A stretch of 64,000 bases of DNA from Bacteroides sp. OM05-12 (GCF_003438995.1 NZ_QSUN01000021.1:7070-71069), one strand, 5' to 3'. Counted from the first letter of the stretch, positions 27,684-36,847 are shown. The notes: a model not told the origin generated them from the sequence alone. Numbers and translations are program-made.

Positions 27684-28267
27684 GTAAATCGGCTGATTTC
27701 AAAGAATAATGCTATGAAAAAAGACATAAGGACGTTTGAAAACAAACATACGGTCGATTGAATACAAAGGTACGGTCGTTTGTTCACAAACTCCTATCGT
27801 TTGCAAACAAAGGACCGTATGCTGAATAACAGGTATTATCTGCCAACAAGTAGATGAACTAAAATGGATCAATACATGATTCTATGAAAAGGTTGATTTA
27901 TGCTTTTTCCAATAGTTATCGGGTGAGTCATTAATATTCCATTTTATGGTTTTATTTGATTTCTCCATGCAGTTTATTATGTTAAAGTACTGGAATCTTT
28001 TAAAAAACTAGACATTGAAATCCGAAAAATACGGCTATAAAGAAATTGATAATAAAAGTATGGATAACGTATGAATAAAGGGGCTATTATCCCATAAATG
28101 CTTTCATAAATCTTATAATATTCGGTTTTTATAAGAATACCGTTTTGAAGAAAAATTTTCTGTTTATAAAATAAATATATATATTTGCAGAATATGGAGA
28201 CGCATCTCGGCTGAATCCGAGTCATTTCTTTATTCGGTTTACTAGCATTAACTAAAATTATTCAAAT
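27684..28267. other. 584-bp gene-free region before the hybrid kinase
   Basis: It contains copy B of the dispersed repeat (27747-27822) and, near the right end, TATATTTG at 28180-28187, a -7-like box for the kinase gene that gives a leader of about 75 nt. I see no coding sequence here. Confidence 0.6.
27747..27822 (-). repeat. dispersed intergenic repeat, copy B (inverted to copy A)
   Basis: Read on the minus strand it starts GCATACGGTCC and carries AAACGATAGGAGTTTGTGAA, lining up with 16633-16703 through most of its length. On the plus strand it runs from CATACGGTCGATTG to GGACCGTATGC, so its own ends are inverted repeats. Confidence 0.75.
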
Positions 28268-30403
28268 ATGAAACTTTCTGATTCTGAACAAAAACGGGTA
28301 GACATTGAACTGGAACAGTACCGTACTCGGCTCGAACAGATGGTCGAAGAAAAATCCAAAGACCTGATAGCCATCCAAGAAGATCTGGAAGCAACCAACC
28401 GCCGTCAGGCTTTGTTCATCAAAGTATTGCAAATACTGCAGTTGGAAGCAGATATACCCAAGGCCATGAATATGGCACTTGCTGAAATAGGTCGTTATAC
28501 CGGTGTTGACCGTTTAGCGACATGGGAAAATCATCTTGATGGCGTTACGTACGGTTGTACCTATGAATGGTGTAATGAGGGTATTGAGCCTGCAATAGAT
28601 TACTTGAGGAGTATGACTATTGAAGCGGGAAAACCTTGGTTTGATATGCTTGAGAAGGACAATATCATCTGTACATCCGATATCTATTCACTTGATCCTT
28701 TTATCACGCAAATGCTGGAAGTTCAGGGTGTAAAAGCCATTGCCGTCTTTCCGTTGTCACAATTGGGTGTACATTTCGGTTTCCTTTCTTTTAACTTCTG
28801 TTGGAATAAGCAGTGGGATGAAAAGGATGTGGAACTGATGAGTCAGATATCACAAATTGTATCTACTGCTACAAAGCGTTGGCAAGTCGAGACATCTTTG
28901 CATCAGTCACAGCGAACGATGCAGAAGGTATTGGATAATATTAATACCAATATATTCGTTTGCGATTATGATTTATTGAAAGTGCTTTTTACAAATAAAC
29001 CTTTTAGAGAGGAAGCCGGACAAGTTCCGGATAATGCGGAATGCTGGAGAATGTTGAATGCAGGACTTGATGGTGTGTGCAAGCATTGTCCTAAGCCACA
29101 TTTGCTCGATGCTGATCGTAAACCGACAGGTGTCCATTTTTGGGAAGACTATAATCCTTCTACGAATCGTTGGTATACCATTCAGAGTACGGTGCTTAGA
29201 TGGCTTGACGGACGGTGGGCAATCATGGAATTGGCTACCGATATTACTACTCGTAAACAAGTGGAGTTTGAATTGATTCAGGCTAAGGAAAAAGCCGAAG
29301 AGTCAGATAGACTTAAATCGGCATTCCTTGCCAATATGAGTCACGAAATATGCACCCCTCTTAATGCTATCGTGGGCTTCTCTAGCTTACTTGCCGAAGC
29401 CGACGATATGGAAGAACGACGTTCATACATATCTATAGTGCAGAAAAACAATGATCTGCTGCTCAATCTTATTTCTGATATTTTGGATATATCTAAGATA
29501 GAGGCCGGAACGATAGAGTTCACCAAGGCATGGTTGGATGTGTCTCAACTTTGCCAAGAGATTATCACTACTTTCTCACATAAAACTTATGAAGGGGCAG
29601 TTGAGTTACGTTTTGACGAAAATTCACCACAGATAATGATCAACGGTGATAGAAGCCGAATTACACAAGTGCTTTCTAATTTCATGGCCAATGCCTTGAA
29701 ATTTACTACTGAGGGCTCGATTACTCTTTCTTATTCTTTGGAAGATGATAATCAAGTACGTTTCTGTGTGACGGATACAGGTAAGGGTATTCCTGCTGAA
29801 AAGCAGAGTGAGGTATTCAATCGTTTCGTAAAACTTGATTCATTCATACAAGGTGCAGGCCTTGGGTTATCAATATGCCAGAGCTTGGTCGAGCGGATGG
29901 GAGGAAAGATTGGAGTTGAGTCTCAAGAGGGAGAAGGTTCATGCTTTTGGTTCACGCATCCCTACACACCCGGTCCCCAATCTATATTGGAAGTAGGAAT
30001 GGGAGATAACCCTATTTCAATTTCAAAAAGCATCCTAAGTGACTATAAGCCTTTGATTCTGGTCGCTGAAGATATAGATAGTAATTACTTGTTGATTGAG
30101 GCATTGCTAAAGGGAGATTATCGCCTATTGAGAGCGCACGATGGTAATGAGGCTATAGAACTTTTCAAGGCTCAGACTCCTGACCTTGTGCTTATGGACA
30201 TGAAGATGCCGGATATGGGGGGAATAGATGCAACTATTATATTAAGAAAAACGGGTACTCAAGTTCCCATTATTGCGCTTACAGCATTCGCTTATGATAA
30301 TGATAAGAAATTAGCTTTTGGTGCAGGGTGTAACGATTTTCTTACTAAACCCATTTCTCCGCCAGAACTGCGTAAGGTAGTCAGTAAATGGACAGCGATG
30401 TGA
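28268..30403 (+). CDS. soluble hybrid histidine kinase/response regulator
   Basis: A 711-residue two-component hybrid protein with no membrane segment, so it senses in the cytoplasm. Order: a coiled coil (residues 5-50), a GAF-like domain (about 55-205), a PAS-like domain (215-335) holding a cysteine cluster (CKHCPKPH), HisKA with [15 protein letters not shown] (histidine near 358), an HATPase with [13 protein letters not shown] and [18 protein letters not shown], and a C-terminal receiver with [10 protein letters not shown] (aspartate near 644) and FLTKP. The H box has cysteine where nearly all kinases have arginine (HEIRTP). No regulator or target gene adjoins it, and a strong terminator follows. 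Confidence 0.92.
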   Translation: MKLSDSEQKRVDIELEQYRTRLEQMVEEKSKDLIAIQEDLEATNRRQALFIKVLQILQLEADIPKAMNMALAEIGRYTGVDRLATWENHLDGVTYGCTYEWCNEGIEPAIDYLRSMTIEAGKPWFDMLEKDNIICTSDIYSLDPFITQMLEVQGVKAIAVFPLSQLGVHFGFLSFNFCWNKQWDEKDVELMSQISQIVSTATKRWQVETSLHQSQRTMQKVLDNINTNIFVCDYDLLKVLFTNKPFREEAGQVPDNAECWRMLNAGLDGVCKHCPKPHLLDADRKPTGVHFWEDYNPSTNRWYTIQSTVLRWLDGRWAIMELATDITTRKQVEFELIQAKEKAEESDRLKSAFLANMSHEICTPLNAIVGFSSLLAEADDMEERRSYISIVQKNNDLLLNLISDILDISKIEAGTIEFTKAWLDVSQLCQEIITTFSHKTYEGAVELRFDENSPQIMINGDRSRITQVLSNFMANALKFTTEGSITLSYSLEDDNQVRFCVTDTGKGIPAEKQSEVFNRFVKLDSFIQGAGLGLSICQSLVERMGGKIGVESQEGEGSCFWFTHPYTPGPQSILEVGMGDNPISISKSILSDYKPLILVAEDIDSNYLLIEALLKGDYRLLRAHDGNEAIELFKAQTPDLVLMDMKMPDMGGIDATIILRKTGTQVPIIALTAFAYDNDKKLAFGAGCNDFLTKPISPPELRKVVSKWTAM

Positions 30404-30428
30404 TCCGGCTCTTTATTATATAGCTGAA

Positions 30429-30474
30429 AAATAAATCCCTGATAATTAAATATTATCAGGGATTTATTTTTTTT
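30429..30474 (+). terminator. intrinsic terminator after the hybrid kinase
   Basis: AAATCCCTGATAAT (30433-30446) pairs exactly with ATTATCAGGGATTT (30452-30465), then a long T run. Confidence 0.92.
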
Positions 30475-30895
30475 CTTCTGTTTTCGGTGATCCGCCTGGG
30501 TCTTTAACCCATGCGGTTCACTGTCCTAAATATCAATATTTTAACTATCGTTATCCCTTTGAGGGGGTACGATTTGGACACTGACTTTTTTATATGTTTC
30601 TGTCCGCTTTTGGCGGATGTCTGTCTCCATGTATCTTGGGTTCAAAAGTACACATTCGTTTTGAATTATGCAAGTCTTTGATTATTAATATTTCAACTTA
30701 GGTGCAAGGTGCAAGCTATATATATAAATATATGCTTGCACCTTGCACCTAACTTTCACTTGTCCTAGAAAAACTTTTCTCCTATTTATTAAAGTTGCTT
30801 GCCGATTTATTTTTGTTAATCTATTGCTCGTTTTTATGTAAGCTATTCAATAAAATAGTATTTTCGGGGTTGGAAAATATAAATCAGTATGCGAT
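30475..30895. other. gap at the chromosome/element junction
   Basis: There is no ORF. It contains a small hairpin (TCCGC TTTT GGCGGA near 30607) and the large inverted repeat at 30698-30752. The last clearly chromosomal gene is to its left and mobile-element genes are to its right, so an attachment site may lie here, but no duplicated core could be identified with only one end in view. Confidence 0.45.
30698..30752. repeat. 19-bp perfect inverted repeat with AT-only loop
   Basis: TTAGGTGCAAGGTGCAAGC (30698-30716) is exactly complemented at 30734-30752 around a 17-nt loop of only A and T. Each arm holds the heptamer GGTGCAA twice in tandem. No T run follows, so it is not an ordinary terminator. 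It may be an element end or a recombinase or regulator site. Confidence 0.85.
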
Positions 30896-31507
30896 ATGAT
30901 AACTAACCGGGATGAAGTGCTGGAAAACGCATTTAAAGTTTTTGTGAAGATGAACTATGAGAAAGCGAGCTTTACGGAAATTGCCAAAGCCTGCGGGTTG
31001 GCAAGAACTGGCATTGTTCATTACTTCCCCCACAAACAAGACTTGTTTGTGGCTGTGGTTGATAAGTTCATATTTCAAACACATCACCCGAAAAACAAGT
31101 TTAACAAGACCGAATGTACACTGGCGGAGTTTATCGAACAGTACATACAGGGGATAATTGTTACTATGAAGCGGTTGTGTGAACTTGTGGATGATGGTAA
31201 CAATCCTTATGGATGCAGTCCTAATTTTTATTATTATCACTTCTTTGCACAGGTTAGAATGTATTACCCCAATATACAAGAAAAGACTGTGCGTTTCTTT
31301 GCACAGGATTATGAGTTGTGGATGAATATTATACAGAAAGCAAAGGATAACGGAGAAATACGACCTGGTACGGATGTTAAAAGGGCTGCTACCATGTTCA
31401 GGCAAATGTACTTCGGCTTATCATACGAGCAATCTTACTTAAACGGGCTTGATGTGGAAGAACTGGCGAGTAATTTTCGTTATATTTATTCCTTACTAAA
31501 AGCCTGA
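30896..31507 (+). CDS. TetR/AcrR family transcriptional regulator
   Basis: A 203-residue regulator with an N-terminal TetR HTH (RDEVLENAFKVFVKMNYEKASFTEIAKACGLARTGIVHYFPHKQDLFVAVV) and a helical ligand domain with no recognisable ligand motif. It lies between the chromosomal kinase and the recombinase gene, and the upstream inverted repeat could be its operator. Its target may be the recombinase 100 bp downstream; that is inference from position. Confidence 0.88.
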   Translation: MITNRDEVLENAFKVFVKMNYEKASFTEIAKACGLARTGIVHYFPHKQDLFVAVVDKFIFQTHHPKNKFNKTECTLAEFIEQYIQGIIVTMKRLCELVDDGNNPYGCSPNFYYYHFFAQVRMYYPNIQEKTVRFFAQDYELWMNIIQKAKDNGEIRPGTDVKRAATMFRQMYFGLSYEQSYLNGLDVEELASNFRYIYSLLKA

Positions 31508-31605
31508 TTTTCATTTTTTAGTGTTTTCGGCAAAATAAAAACCGAATGACTGTTCGCTTTTGGTTGTTTTTCTTATCTTTGGAGCATGAATCTATTTTTA
31601 GCAAT

Positions 31606-32625
31606 ATGGATAATGTACAGAAACAACGGGAAACTATCGTCTTGTACAAGGAAAAAAGGGACGGGCAGGACTGCATACGGATAGAATATTCAAACAGTCA
31701 GGCTATTGCTTTGCTGTTAGCCCAAGATACCGAAATAAAGGTAGATGCAAATAGTTATGCCTATATGCCAGCATCCATTTTCCGGCTTCCTGCATTTTAT
31801 GACCGCTATTCTCCCCATGCCTATATCGATTATAGTCGGGTATATGTACGGCATCCCAAACCTAAACGTGAATATATACTGCCAAAAGGCTATTTGGAAT
31901 TATTGGAACAAAAAAGATACGAGGATATAAATACCTATATGCTCTACATGGTAAAAGAAAAACATATTTCTGCTACCCAACAGAATATGCGTATCAACGC
32001 AATCAAGTTCTATTACGAAAAAGTTAGAAAAGGCAAACGACAATATTACGATGGCATAGTCCGTGCCAAAGAATACAAGACTTTGCCCGAAGTATTGAGC
32101 CGGGAAGAAATGAAAAATATCTTTGCACAGATAACCAACCGGAAACATCGGTGCATGATTTCACTAATCTACTCTGCCGGACTGCGCCGCAGTGAACTTC
32201 TGAACCTCACCCCTAATGACATTATCAGTGAACGGATGTTGATTAGGATAGTGGGTAAAGGAAAGAAATTCAGGTATTCCCTGCTTTCGGGAAAACTACT
32301 AAATGAACTAAGAACTTATTACAAGGAGTACCGACCGCAAAAGTGGCTCTTTGAGGGTGAACAGGTAGGTGAACAATATTCACCCAGTGCATTGGTGAAA
32401 ATACTGAAAGATGCGGCAAGAAAAGCCGGAATAAAACACCGGGTACATTTGCACATGCTTCGGCACACTTTCGCTACTCACCTGCTGGAACAAGGGACTG
32501 ACCTAAGAACCATTCAGGAGCTTATGGGGCATAACGATATAAAGACGACCTCAATTTATTTGCACGTGTCTAATGCTTACAAAGCCAAAGTTCCAAACCC
32601 GTTGGATAGTTTGGATGATGATTAG
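31606..32625 (+). CDS. XerD-like tyrosine recombinase
   Basis: A 339-residue site-specific recombinase. The start is set at ATG 31606 (MDNVQKQRE) because a TATCTTTG -7 box lies at 31574-31581, which would put an earlier ATG at 31546 outside the transcript. The N-terminal 100 residues are a beta-rich extra domain, followed by a SAM-like core-binding domain (EDINTYMLYMVKEKHISATQ). The catalytic domain has the full set: arginine in SAGLRRSELL, lysine in VGKGKKFRY, HMLRHTFATHLL and the tyrosine in TSIYLHVS near residue 318. Such recombinases accompany IS91-family transposases in Bacteroidetes and also head immunity-gene arrays, so its substrate could be either the IS or the downstream attC-like sites. 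Confidence 0.92.
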   Translation: MDNVQKQRETIVLYKEKRDGQDCIRIEYSNSQAIALLLAQDTEIKVDANSYAYMPASIFRLPAFYDRYSPHAYIDYSRVYVRHPKPKREYILPKGYLELLEQKRYEDINTYMLYMVKEKHISATQQNMRINAIKFYYEKVRKGKRQYYDGIVRAKEYKTLPEVLSREEMKNIFAQITNRKHRCMISLIYSAGLRRSELLNLTPNDIISERMLIRIVGKGKKFRYSLLSGKLLNELRTYYKEYRPQKWLFEGEQVGEQYSPSALVKILKDAARKAGIKHRVHLHMLRHTFATHLLEQGTDLRTIQELMGHNDIKTTSIYLHVSNAYKAKVPNPLDSLDDD

Positions 32626-32648
32626 ATTATGACCTATTAGAGATTAGG

Positions 32649-32670
32649 AACTACACCATAAGGTGTGGTT
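32649..32670 (+). repeat. hairpin between recombinase and transposase genes
   Basis: AACTACACC (32649-32657) and GGTGTGGTT (32662-32670) pair over nine bases with one wobble, around the loop ATAA. The 130-bp gap has no other feature. It resembles the inner stem of the downstream repeats in size but not in sequence. Confidence 0.55.
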
Positions 32671-32756
32671 ATTGAATAATTCAAGACAACTAAAGCAACT
32701 ATAAATCAACGACTTACATCAGCAAGTCAAAGACGAACAAAAATAAACTCACTAAT

Positions 32757-33977
32757 ATGGTAGATTTGTTAAATAGCATATATACAGCCAGTTACAATAC
32801 AAAGAAGTACCGTTTATCGGATTTCTTCAATCGGTGGTGGGACGAGTATGCACAGCACCCGGCGGAGTATATCACCCCCGAACAGTACAAGGCGGTGAAC
32901 GCTATCCGTGTATGCCGTACAGCAGCTTTAGGCATAGATACATATGCTTGTCCCGAATGTGGCGAAGTACGGGAAATCTACCATAGCTGCAAGAACCGTT
33001 TCTGCCCGTCATGCGGTTGGCGTGATACGCTGAAATGGGCGGGACGCATGAAAGACAAGTTGCTGCGAGTGCCACACCGCCATGTGGTTATGACCTTGCC
33101 GCATATATTACTGGATTTGGTGAAGCACAACAAGAAAGAAATATTGAATATCTTGATGCGCACATCGGCTGAAACTGTTAAAGACTGGATGCAGCACAAG
33201 TTCGGCTTGAAAACAGGAGTGATTGCTGTGTTACATACCTACGGGGAAACGAAGCAGTTTCATGTACACACGCACATGATTATGTCGTGGGGCGGTATTG
33301 ACAGCAACGGAAAGATTGTCATTCCCGAACGTGACTATGTACATATCCCCTCTATCTGTAAGGTGTTCCGCTACAAGTTTGAAAATGCGTTGATAGAACT
33401 GTTCGATGCGGGCAGACTGGAACATGATTTTCGTGACCGCATGGAGTTTATGGGCTTCGTCAAAAAGGTGGCGAACAAAAAGGATTGGATTGTGCATTTG
33501 GAGCCGCCGATACAAATGCCGGAGCAGGTGATACAATATGTAGGCAGATATTCCAAAAGAGCGTGTTTGAGTGAGTATAAGATTACGGCAATGGATGGTG
33601 AAAACATTTCATTCCGTTATCGTGACTACCTGAATTCGCCCGACAGAAGAAATCCGGTAGAAAAGGAACTGACATTGCACTATCGTGAGTTCTTCCCCCG
33701 ATTGTTGCAACACGTTCCCCTGCGTTACTTCCGCATCGTGAGGTATTACGGCTTCTACTCCAACAAAGGTAATTTGCCGGAAGAATACTTCGGACGGGAT
33801 AAAAGCGAGATTGAGGAAACTAAATTGCAGCAGGAAGAAAGCGAGTATGAAAACCCGTATTTCTGCGAGTGCTGCGGACAAATGAGAGTTTACAGTCACA
33901 CAACGGTAGCAAGTGGCGGCACAACATATACGGTTGTATTGGAGCATTGCGACATACACAGACGAAAAGCGGCATGA
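32757..33977 (+). CDS. IS91-family HUH transposase
   Basis: A 406-residue rolling-circle transposase. An N-terminal zinc-binding region (CPECGEVREIYHSCKNRFCPSCG) is followed by the HUH metal motif HVHTHMIMSWGG near residue 169 and the catalytic tyrosine region YVGRYSKRACLS near residue 260, with two tyrosines four residues apart as in Y2 enzymes. The C-terminus carries another CECC cluster. IS91-type elements move single-stranded DNA from an ori end to a ter end and can carry along adjacent genes. Neither end could be fixed here. It sits between the recombinase and the immunity array, and may have brought them together. Confidence 0.93.
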   Translation: MVDLLNSIYTASYNTKKYRLSDFFNRWWDEYAQHPAEYITPEQYKAVNAIRVCRTAALGIDTYACPECGEVREIYHSCKNRFCPSCGWRDTLKWAGRMKDKLLRVPHRHVVMTLPHILLDLVKHNKKEILNILMRTSAETVKDWMQHKFGLKTGVIAVLHTYGETKQFHVHTHMIMSWGGIDSNGKIVIPERDYVHIPSICKVFRYKFENALIELFDAGRLEHDFRDRMEFMGFVKKVANKKDWIVHLEPPIQMPEQVIQYVGRYSKRACLSEYKITAMDGENISFRYRDYLNSPDRRNPVEKELTLHYREFFPRLLQHVPLRYFRIVRYYGFYSNKGNLPEEYFGRDKSEIEETKLQQEESEYENPYFCECCGQMRVYSHTTVASGGTTYTVVLEHCDIHRRKAA

Positions 33978-34055
33978 TAGCAACATGGGATAGCTATGCC
34001 CTGCCGTGAACAAATACAGAAAAATCCCATAAAACAGAAGAAAGGAGAACAAAAA

Positions 34056-34169
34056 ATGAATGAAATACAGATAAGAGCAGTAATAAAACAAGGAAGGTGT
34101 AAGCGTGAACTTCACACCTCTTTCTGTCGGAAACAACAGTTAAAAATTGAAGTTCTATATAATATGTAA
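34056..34169 (+). CDS. possible 37-residue ORF after the transposase
   Basis: An ATG at 34056 preceded by AAAGGAG (34041-34047) opens a frame of 37 codons (MNEIQIRAVIKQGRCKRELH to VLYNM). The reading frame also covers a hairpin (GTGAA C TTCAC), which may instead be part of the IS91 end. There is no similarity I recognise. The Shine-Dalgarno sequence is the main support. Confidence 0.3.
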   Translation: MNEIQIRAVIKQGRCKRELHTSFCRKQQLKIEVLYNM

Positions 34170-34202
34170 CAAGGCAAGGCGGGTAAAACTGTCTTGAACA
34201 TG

Positions 34203-34244
34203 AAAATTAAGCACCTAAACGGTGCATATTTCCGTGCCATTAAC
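34203..34244 (+). repeat. attC-like site 0 (array start)
   Basis: An inner stem GCACC/GGTGC (34211-34225) and the terminal CGTGCCATTAAC match the CCATTA ending of the other sites. It precedes the first cassette gene and could be the array's entry (attI-like) site. It is more degenerate than the others. Confidence 0.5.
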
Positions 34245-34261
34245 AAAAATCAGCAGCAAAT

Positions 34262-34906
34262 ATGAAACATATAAAAAATCAAATTACCAAATTAGAATAC
34301 AATCCGTTCAGTCATCGATTGTATTTTTTGACTAATGCTCTATTGTGTTATAATTTTGATACGTTTGATTTTAAGATAGACAATAATCCGTTAGGAGAAC
34401 CTATTTTATCTAAAATCCAAAATGTCAAAATCACAGATAATAATGATAAAATAGAGCTTGATACAGTTTTCAGAAGAAAGGAACGTCATATTGTCTTAGA
34501 TTGCTATAACACTATCAATCAATACATATACAAATTGTTTGCCACTCTTCAAAAGCTACAATTTCATATTCGCAAAGAAGATATGGATAGAATTGTCATT
34601 ATTGTGGAAAACGATGTAATCAGTGAAATAGAGGTCTATAAAAGAAGTCTTGAAACTAACGAATTATTAGATACGCTTACAATAAATAGGTTGGAAAACA
34701 ACTTGTATCTTGAAGAATTTTGTCCTTATCGGAAAAGTCTTATTGAAAAGGTTGCTTTTGATGGAAAAGCGATTCTTCTGAAAACGGAAGAAAAAGAACG
34801 TATGTTTCAATTTGACATACAAGATTTAATATTTGATTGCTTTAAGAATATCTTAATTGATAGTTGTATGTCGCTGAATAATATTTTGTTAACAAGGTCG
34901 AGATAA
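34262..34906 (+). CDS. cassette gene 1, hypothetical
   Basis: A 214-residue protein that I do not recognise. It is AT-rich in codon use, rich in asparagine, isoleucine and lysine, with no signal peptide or membrane helix. A middle segment (HIVLDCYNTINQYIYKLFATLQKLQ) looks helical and the rest mixed. Its stop lies inside the following attC-like site, so the site supplies the last codons. By position it is a candidate immunity protein. Confidence 0.7.
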   Translation: MKHIKNQITKLEYNPFSHRLYFLTNALLCYNFDTFDFKIDNNPLGEPILSKIQNVKITDNNDKIELDTVFRRKERHIVLDCYNTINQYIYKLFATLQKLQFHIRKEDMDRIVIIVENDVISEIEVYKRSLETNELLDTLTINRLENNLYLEEFCPYRKSLIEKVAFDGKAILLKTEEKERMFQFDIQDLIFDCFKNILIDSCMSLNNILLTRSR

Positions 34907-34939
34907 CAGCTTAACGCTGTCCCTCACCAAACCATTAGC
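34889..34939 (+). repeat. attC-like site 1
   Basis: It starts GTTAACAAGG and has inner stem ACAGC/GCTGT around TTAAC, then CCCTCACC pairing with GGTCGAG, and ends AAACCATTAGC. The stop of cassette gene 1 (34904-34906) falls within it. Confidence 0.7.
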
Positions 34940-34955
34940 ACCAACTACAAAGAAT

Positions 34956-35570
34956 ATGAAAAAAGAATTAGAAATACTATTTGAGCGTAATAAAAGAGAG
35001 TTTGCGTTCCTTAAAGAAGAAGCAAATAAAATAGGGGTAGCTTCAAAATGGGGACAAGGTGTAATTCCACCTTATTCAATTCTACCATTTTATAGTGAGT
35101 TACTTGGGAATAAACCGGGGAGATTTCTAAAAAAAGCATCTAAACCGGGAGTAAATAAACAGTGTTATTTATTAAATACCGACAATCAAATTATTAATGG
35201 TGTCGAATATGATTCGTTTAATGATTTGAATAGTCAATGGATAGTTTCTAACAAATTCTATTTTTATTCTCCTGATTCAACCATTCAATACTCTTTTGGT
35301 AGCGCATTTGAAAACGAAACAAATGCAAGATTAGAGAGAGTTACTATCGCTCAAATAGAAGATAATAAAATCAAGAGTGCTTATAGTTTTGGTAATAGAA
35401 GCGAATATGAAGAACTTTACTATTCATACCAAGATGATAGGATTTGCGGTATAACACAAAAAGTTTGGGTAGATGCATATTTTGAGCGTCACTACATAAT
35501 AATGTATGATGATATTTCAATCCTTGAAATATTGAGTGACGGTACAACTCAAAAAATATATCCGGAGTAA
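34956..35570 (+). CDS. cassette gene 2, hypothetical
   Basis: A 204-residue soluble protein with no recognised family. The N-terminal helix (MKKELEILFERNKREFAFLKEEANKIG) is followed by proline-rich VIPPYSILPFYSELLGNKPGRFLK and a beta-rich aromatic C-terminal half (FYFYSPDSTIQYSFGSAF to KIYPE). It starts 17 bp after site 1 and is followed by site 2. By position it is a candidate immunity protein. Confidence 0.72.
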   Translation: MKKELEILFERNKREFAFLKEEANKIGVASKWGQGVIPPYSILPFYSELLGNKPGRFLKKASKPGVNKQCYLLNTDNQIINGVEYDSFNDLNSQWIVSNKFYFYSPDSTIQYSFGSAFENETNARLERVTIAQIEDNKIKSAYSFGNRSEYEELYYSYQDDRICGITQKVWVDAYFERHYIIMYDDISILEILSDGTTQKIYPE

Positions 35571-35592
35571 TTTGATATGAATAGAGAAAACG

Positions 35593-35646
35593 GTGCTAAC
35601 AAAGCGTGATAACACTTAAACAGCGTTCCCCGCTAAACCATTAGTA
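35593..35646 (+). repeat. attC-like site 2
   Basis: GTGCTAACAAAGCG at the left, GATAACACTTAAACAGCGTT in the middle and CCCCGCTAAACCATTAGT at the right. GCG/CGC and AACRC/GCGTT pair as in site 4. It lies wholly between genes. Confidence 0.8.
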
Positions 35647-35673
35647 ACCTGTAAATTGAAATAAGAAAATAGT

Positions 35674-35943
35674 ATGAACGAAGATATAAAATCATACAGT
35701 AAATATAAAGCTATACTGGAAGAGTATGAAGCAAACTTTGACGATAATCCAATTAGAATAATGTGCCACATGATTGACTTATATGAAGATTTATGTGATA
35801 CTTTTTTTCATGATTTATGTGATAGTATTGTTCTATGGATTACGGAAAAAAGCAATGAGGAAGTTTTGAAATATATCGAAGATAAACATAATCCCCATTT
35901 GAAAAACTTGCGGGACGGTTTACTGTATAAACTTCAAAATTAG
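35674..35943 (+). CDS. cassette gene 3, small acidic hypothetical
   Basis: An 89-residue, acidic, helical protein (EDIKSYSKYKAILEEYEANF; MIDLYEDLCDTFFHDLCDSI). It is not recognised. The small size and acidity suit an immunity protein that binds a basic toxin domain, but that is inference from its place between two attC-like sites. Confidence 0.65.
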   Translation: MNEDIKSYSKYKAILEEYEANFDDNPIRIMCHMIDLYEDLCDTFFHDLCDSIVLWITEKSNEEVLKYIEDKHNPHLKNLRDGLLYKLQN

Positions 35944-35998
35944 GTTACTAATACGCACCTCAATCGCCTTAAATGGCGATTAGCTGCCAAACATTAAC
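35944..35998 (+). repeat. attC-like site 3 (divergent)
   Basis: GTTACTAATACGCACC at the left, inner stem ATCGCC/GGCGAT around TTAAAT, and right end GCCAAACATTAAC. The sequence differs from sites 4-8 but keeps the same plan: outer CTAA, inner stem, CATTA end. Confidence 0.65.
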
Positions 35999-36018
35999 AT
36001 CAAAACAGTGTACCATAT

Positions 36019-36774
36019 ATGGAAGCAAGAGATAAGTTGAGTACAAAAGAAAATTTTTTATCCCTTATTAGGATGCAAACGGAATTTATCAACGATTGTA
36101 AAAAAGACATACAGAATTTAAAAAACAGTGAAGTTAAGGGTATTCAATTATACAGTTTGCCAAACATCGAAGTTATTCAGAATAAGTATGAAACAATTTT
36201 AATGTATGAATATGATAATTTACTTGCAACTTATTCTATGGGAGAAAATATAGATAAGATATTACCATTATATAAAGAAATCGTTTCATTCATGGATATT
36301 GCATGGAAAAAAGACAACGGATATATCCTAATGGTAAATATGCTTTCTATTGGTATATTATTAGACGTGGAAGATACTATATTCAATAAATTAGCAATGA
36401 TTATTCAAAAGGATAAACTAAATGATTTCCTAATAAATTATCTTCTTCATCACATATGCAAAATTGATGTTTCTCTAAATATCGGTAACTTTTTGTTCCC
36501 TCGACCTTATGCAGCAACAAAGGAAATTGTCTTGTTCGCTGAGAAAGATAAGATGTCAAGTGTAAAGAGATTAAAAAAATATCTTTCACAAGAATGGTAC
36601 AGAGGTCATTCTGGTTATGGTTGGCATAACATTCATAAGATAAACATATTTGCGCACTCTGGGTATTGGAGTTTTGAAAGTGGTGCATTAGTGAAAATAC
36701 TCGGTTTGGATGATAGCAGTCTAAAAGAAGTACAATATTATCCTTATGATATGGTACATTGGAATGAGAAATAA
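36019..36774 (+). CDS. cassette gene 4, PoNi-like immunity protein (DUF1910/DUF1911)
   Basis: A 251-residue protein of the PoNe-immunity family. The C-terminal signature is clear: KYLSQEWYRGHSGYGWHNIHK, then HSGYWSFESGALVKILGLDDSSL and YPYDMVHW at the end. PoNi proteins neutralise PoNe DNase toxins delivered by type VI or other secretion systems. No PoNe toxin gene is nearby, so this is an orphan immunity gene, probably protecting against toxins of neighbouring strains. It lies between sites 3 and 4. Confidence 0.85.
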   Translation: MEARDKLSTKENFLSLIRMQTEFINDCKKDIQNLKNSEVKGIQLYSLPNIEVIQNKYETILMYEYDNLLATYSMGENIDKILPLYKEIVSFMDIAWKKDNGYILMVNMLSIGILLDVEDTIFNKLAMIIQKDKLNDFLINYLLHHICKIDVSLNIGNFLFPRPYAATKEIVLFAEKDKMSSVKRLKKYLSQEWYRGHSGYGWHNIHKINIFAHSGYWSFESGALVKILGLDDSSLKEVQYYPYDMVHWNEK

Positions 36775-36782
36775 ATTGAGAT

Positions 36783-36832
36783 GTTAACGAAGCAGGATAA
36801 CGCTTACAGCGTTCCCCGCTTAGCCATTAGCG
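36783..36832 (+). repeat. attC-like site 4
   Basis: GTTAACGAAGCAGG, then ATAACGCT, TTAC, AGCGTT, CCCCGCTTAGCCATTAGCG. Stems: AACGCT with AGCGTT, GC-GG with CC-CGC, and outer CTAA/TTAG-type ends. This is the form closest to the consensus. Confidence 0.88.
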
Positions 36833-36847
36833 AAAACAAAAACCAGT

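Noticed and set aside
30404..30896. tRNA gene as the element's attachment site
   Set aside because: No cloverleaf could be drawn in the junction; no tRNA was seen anywhere in the window.
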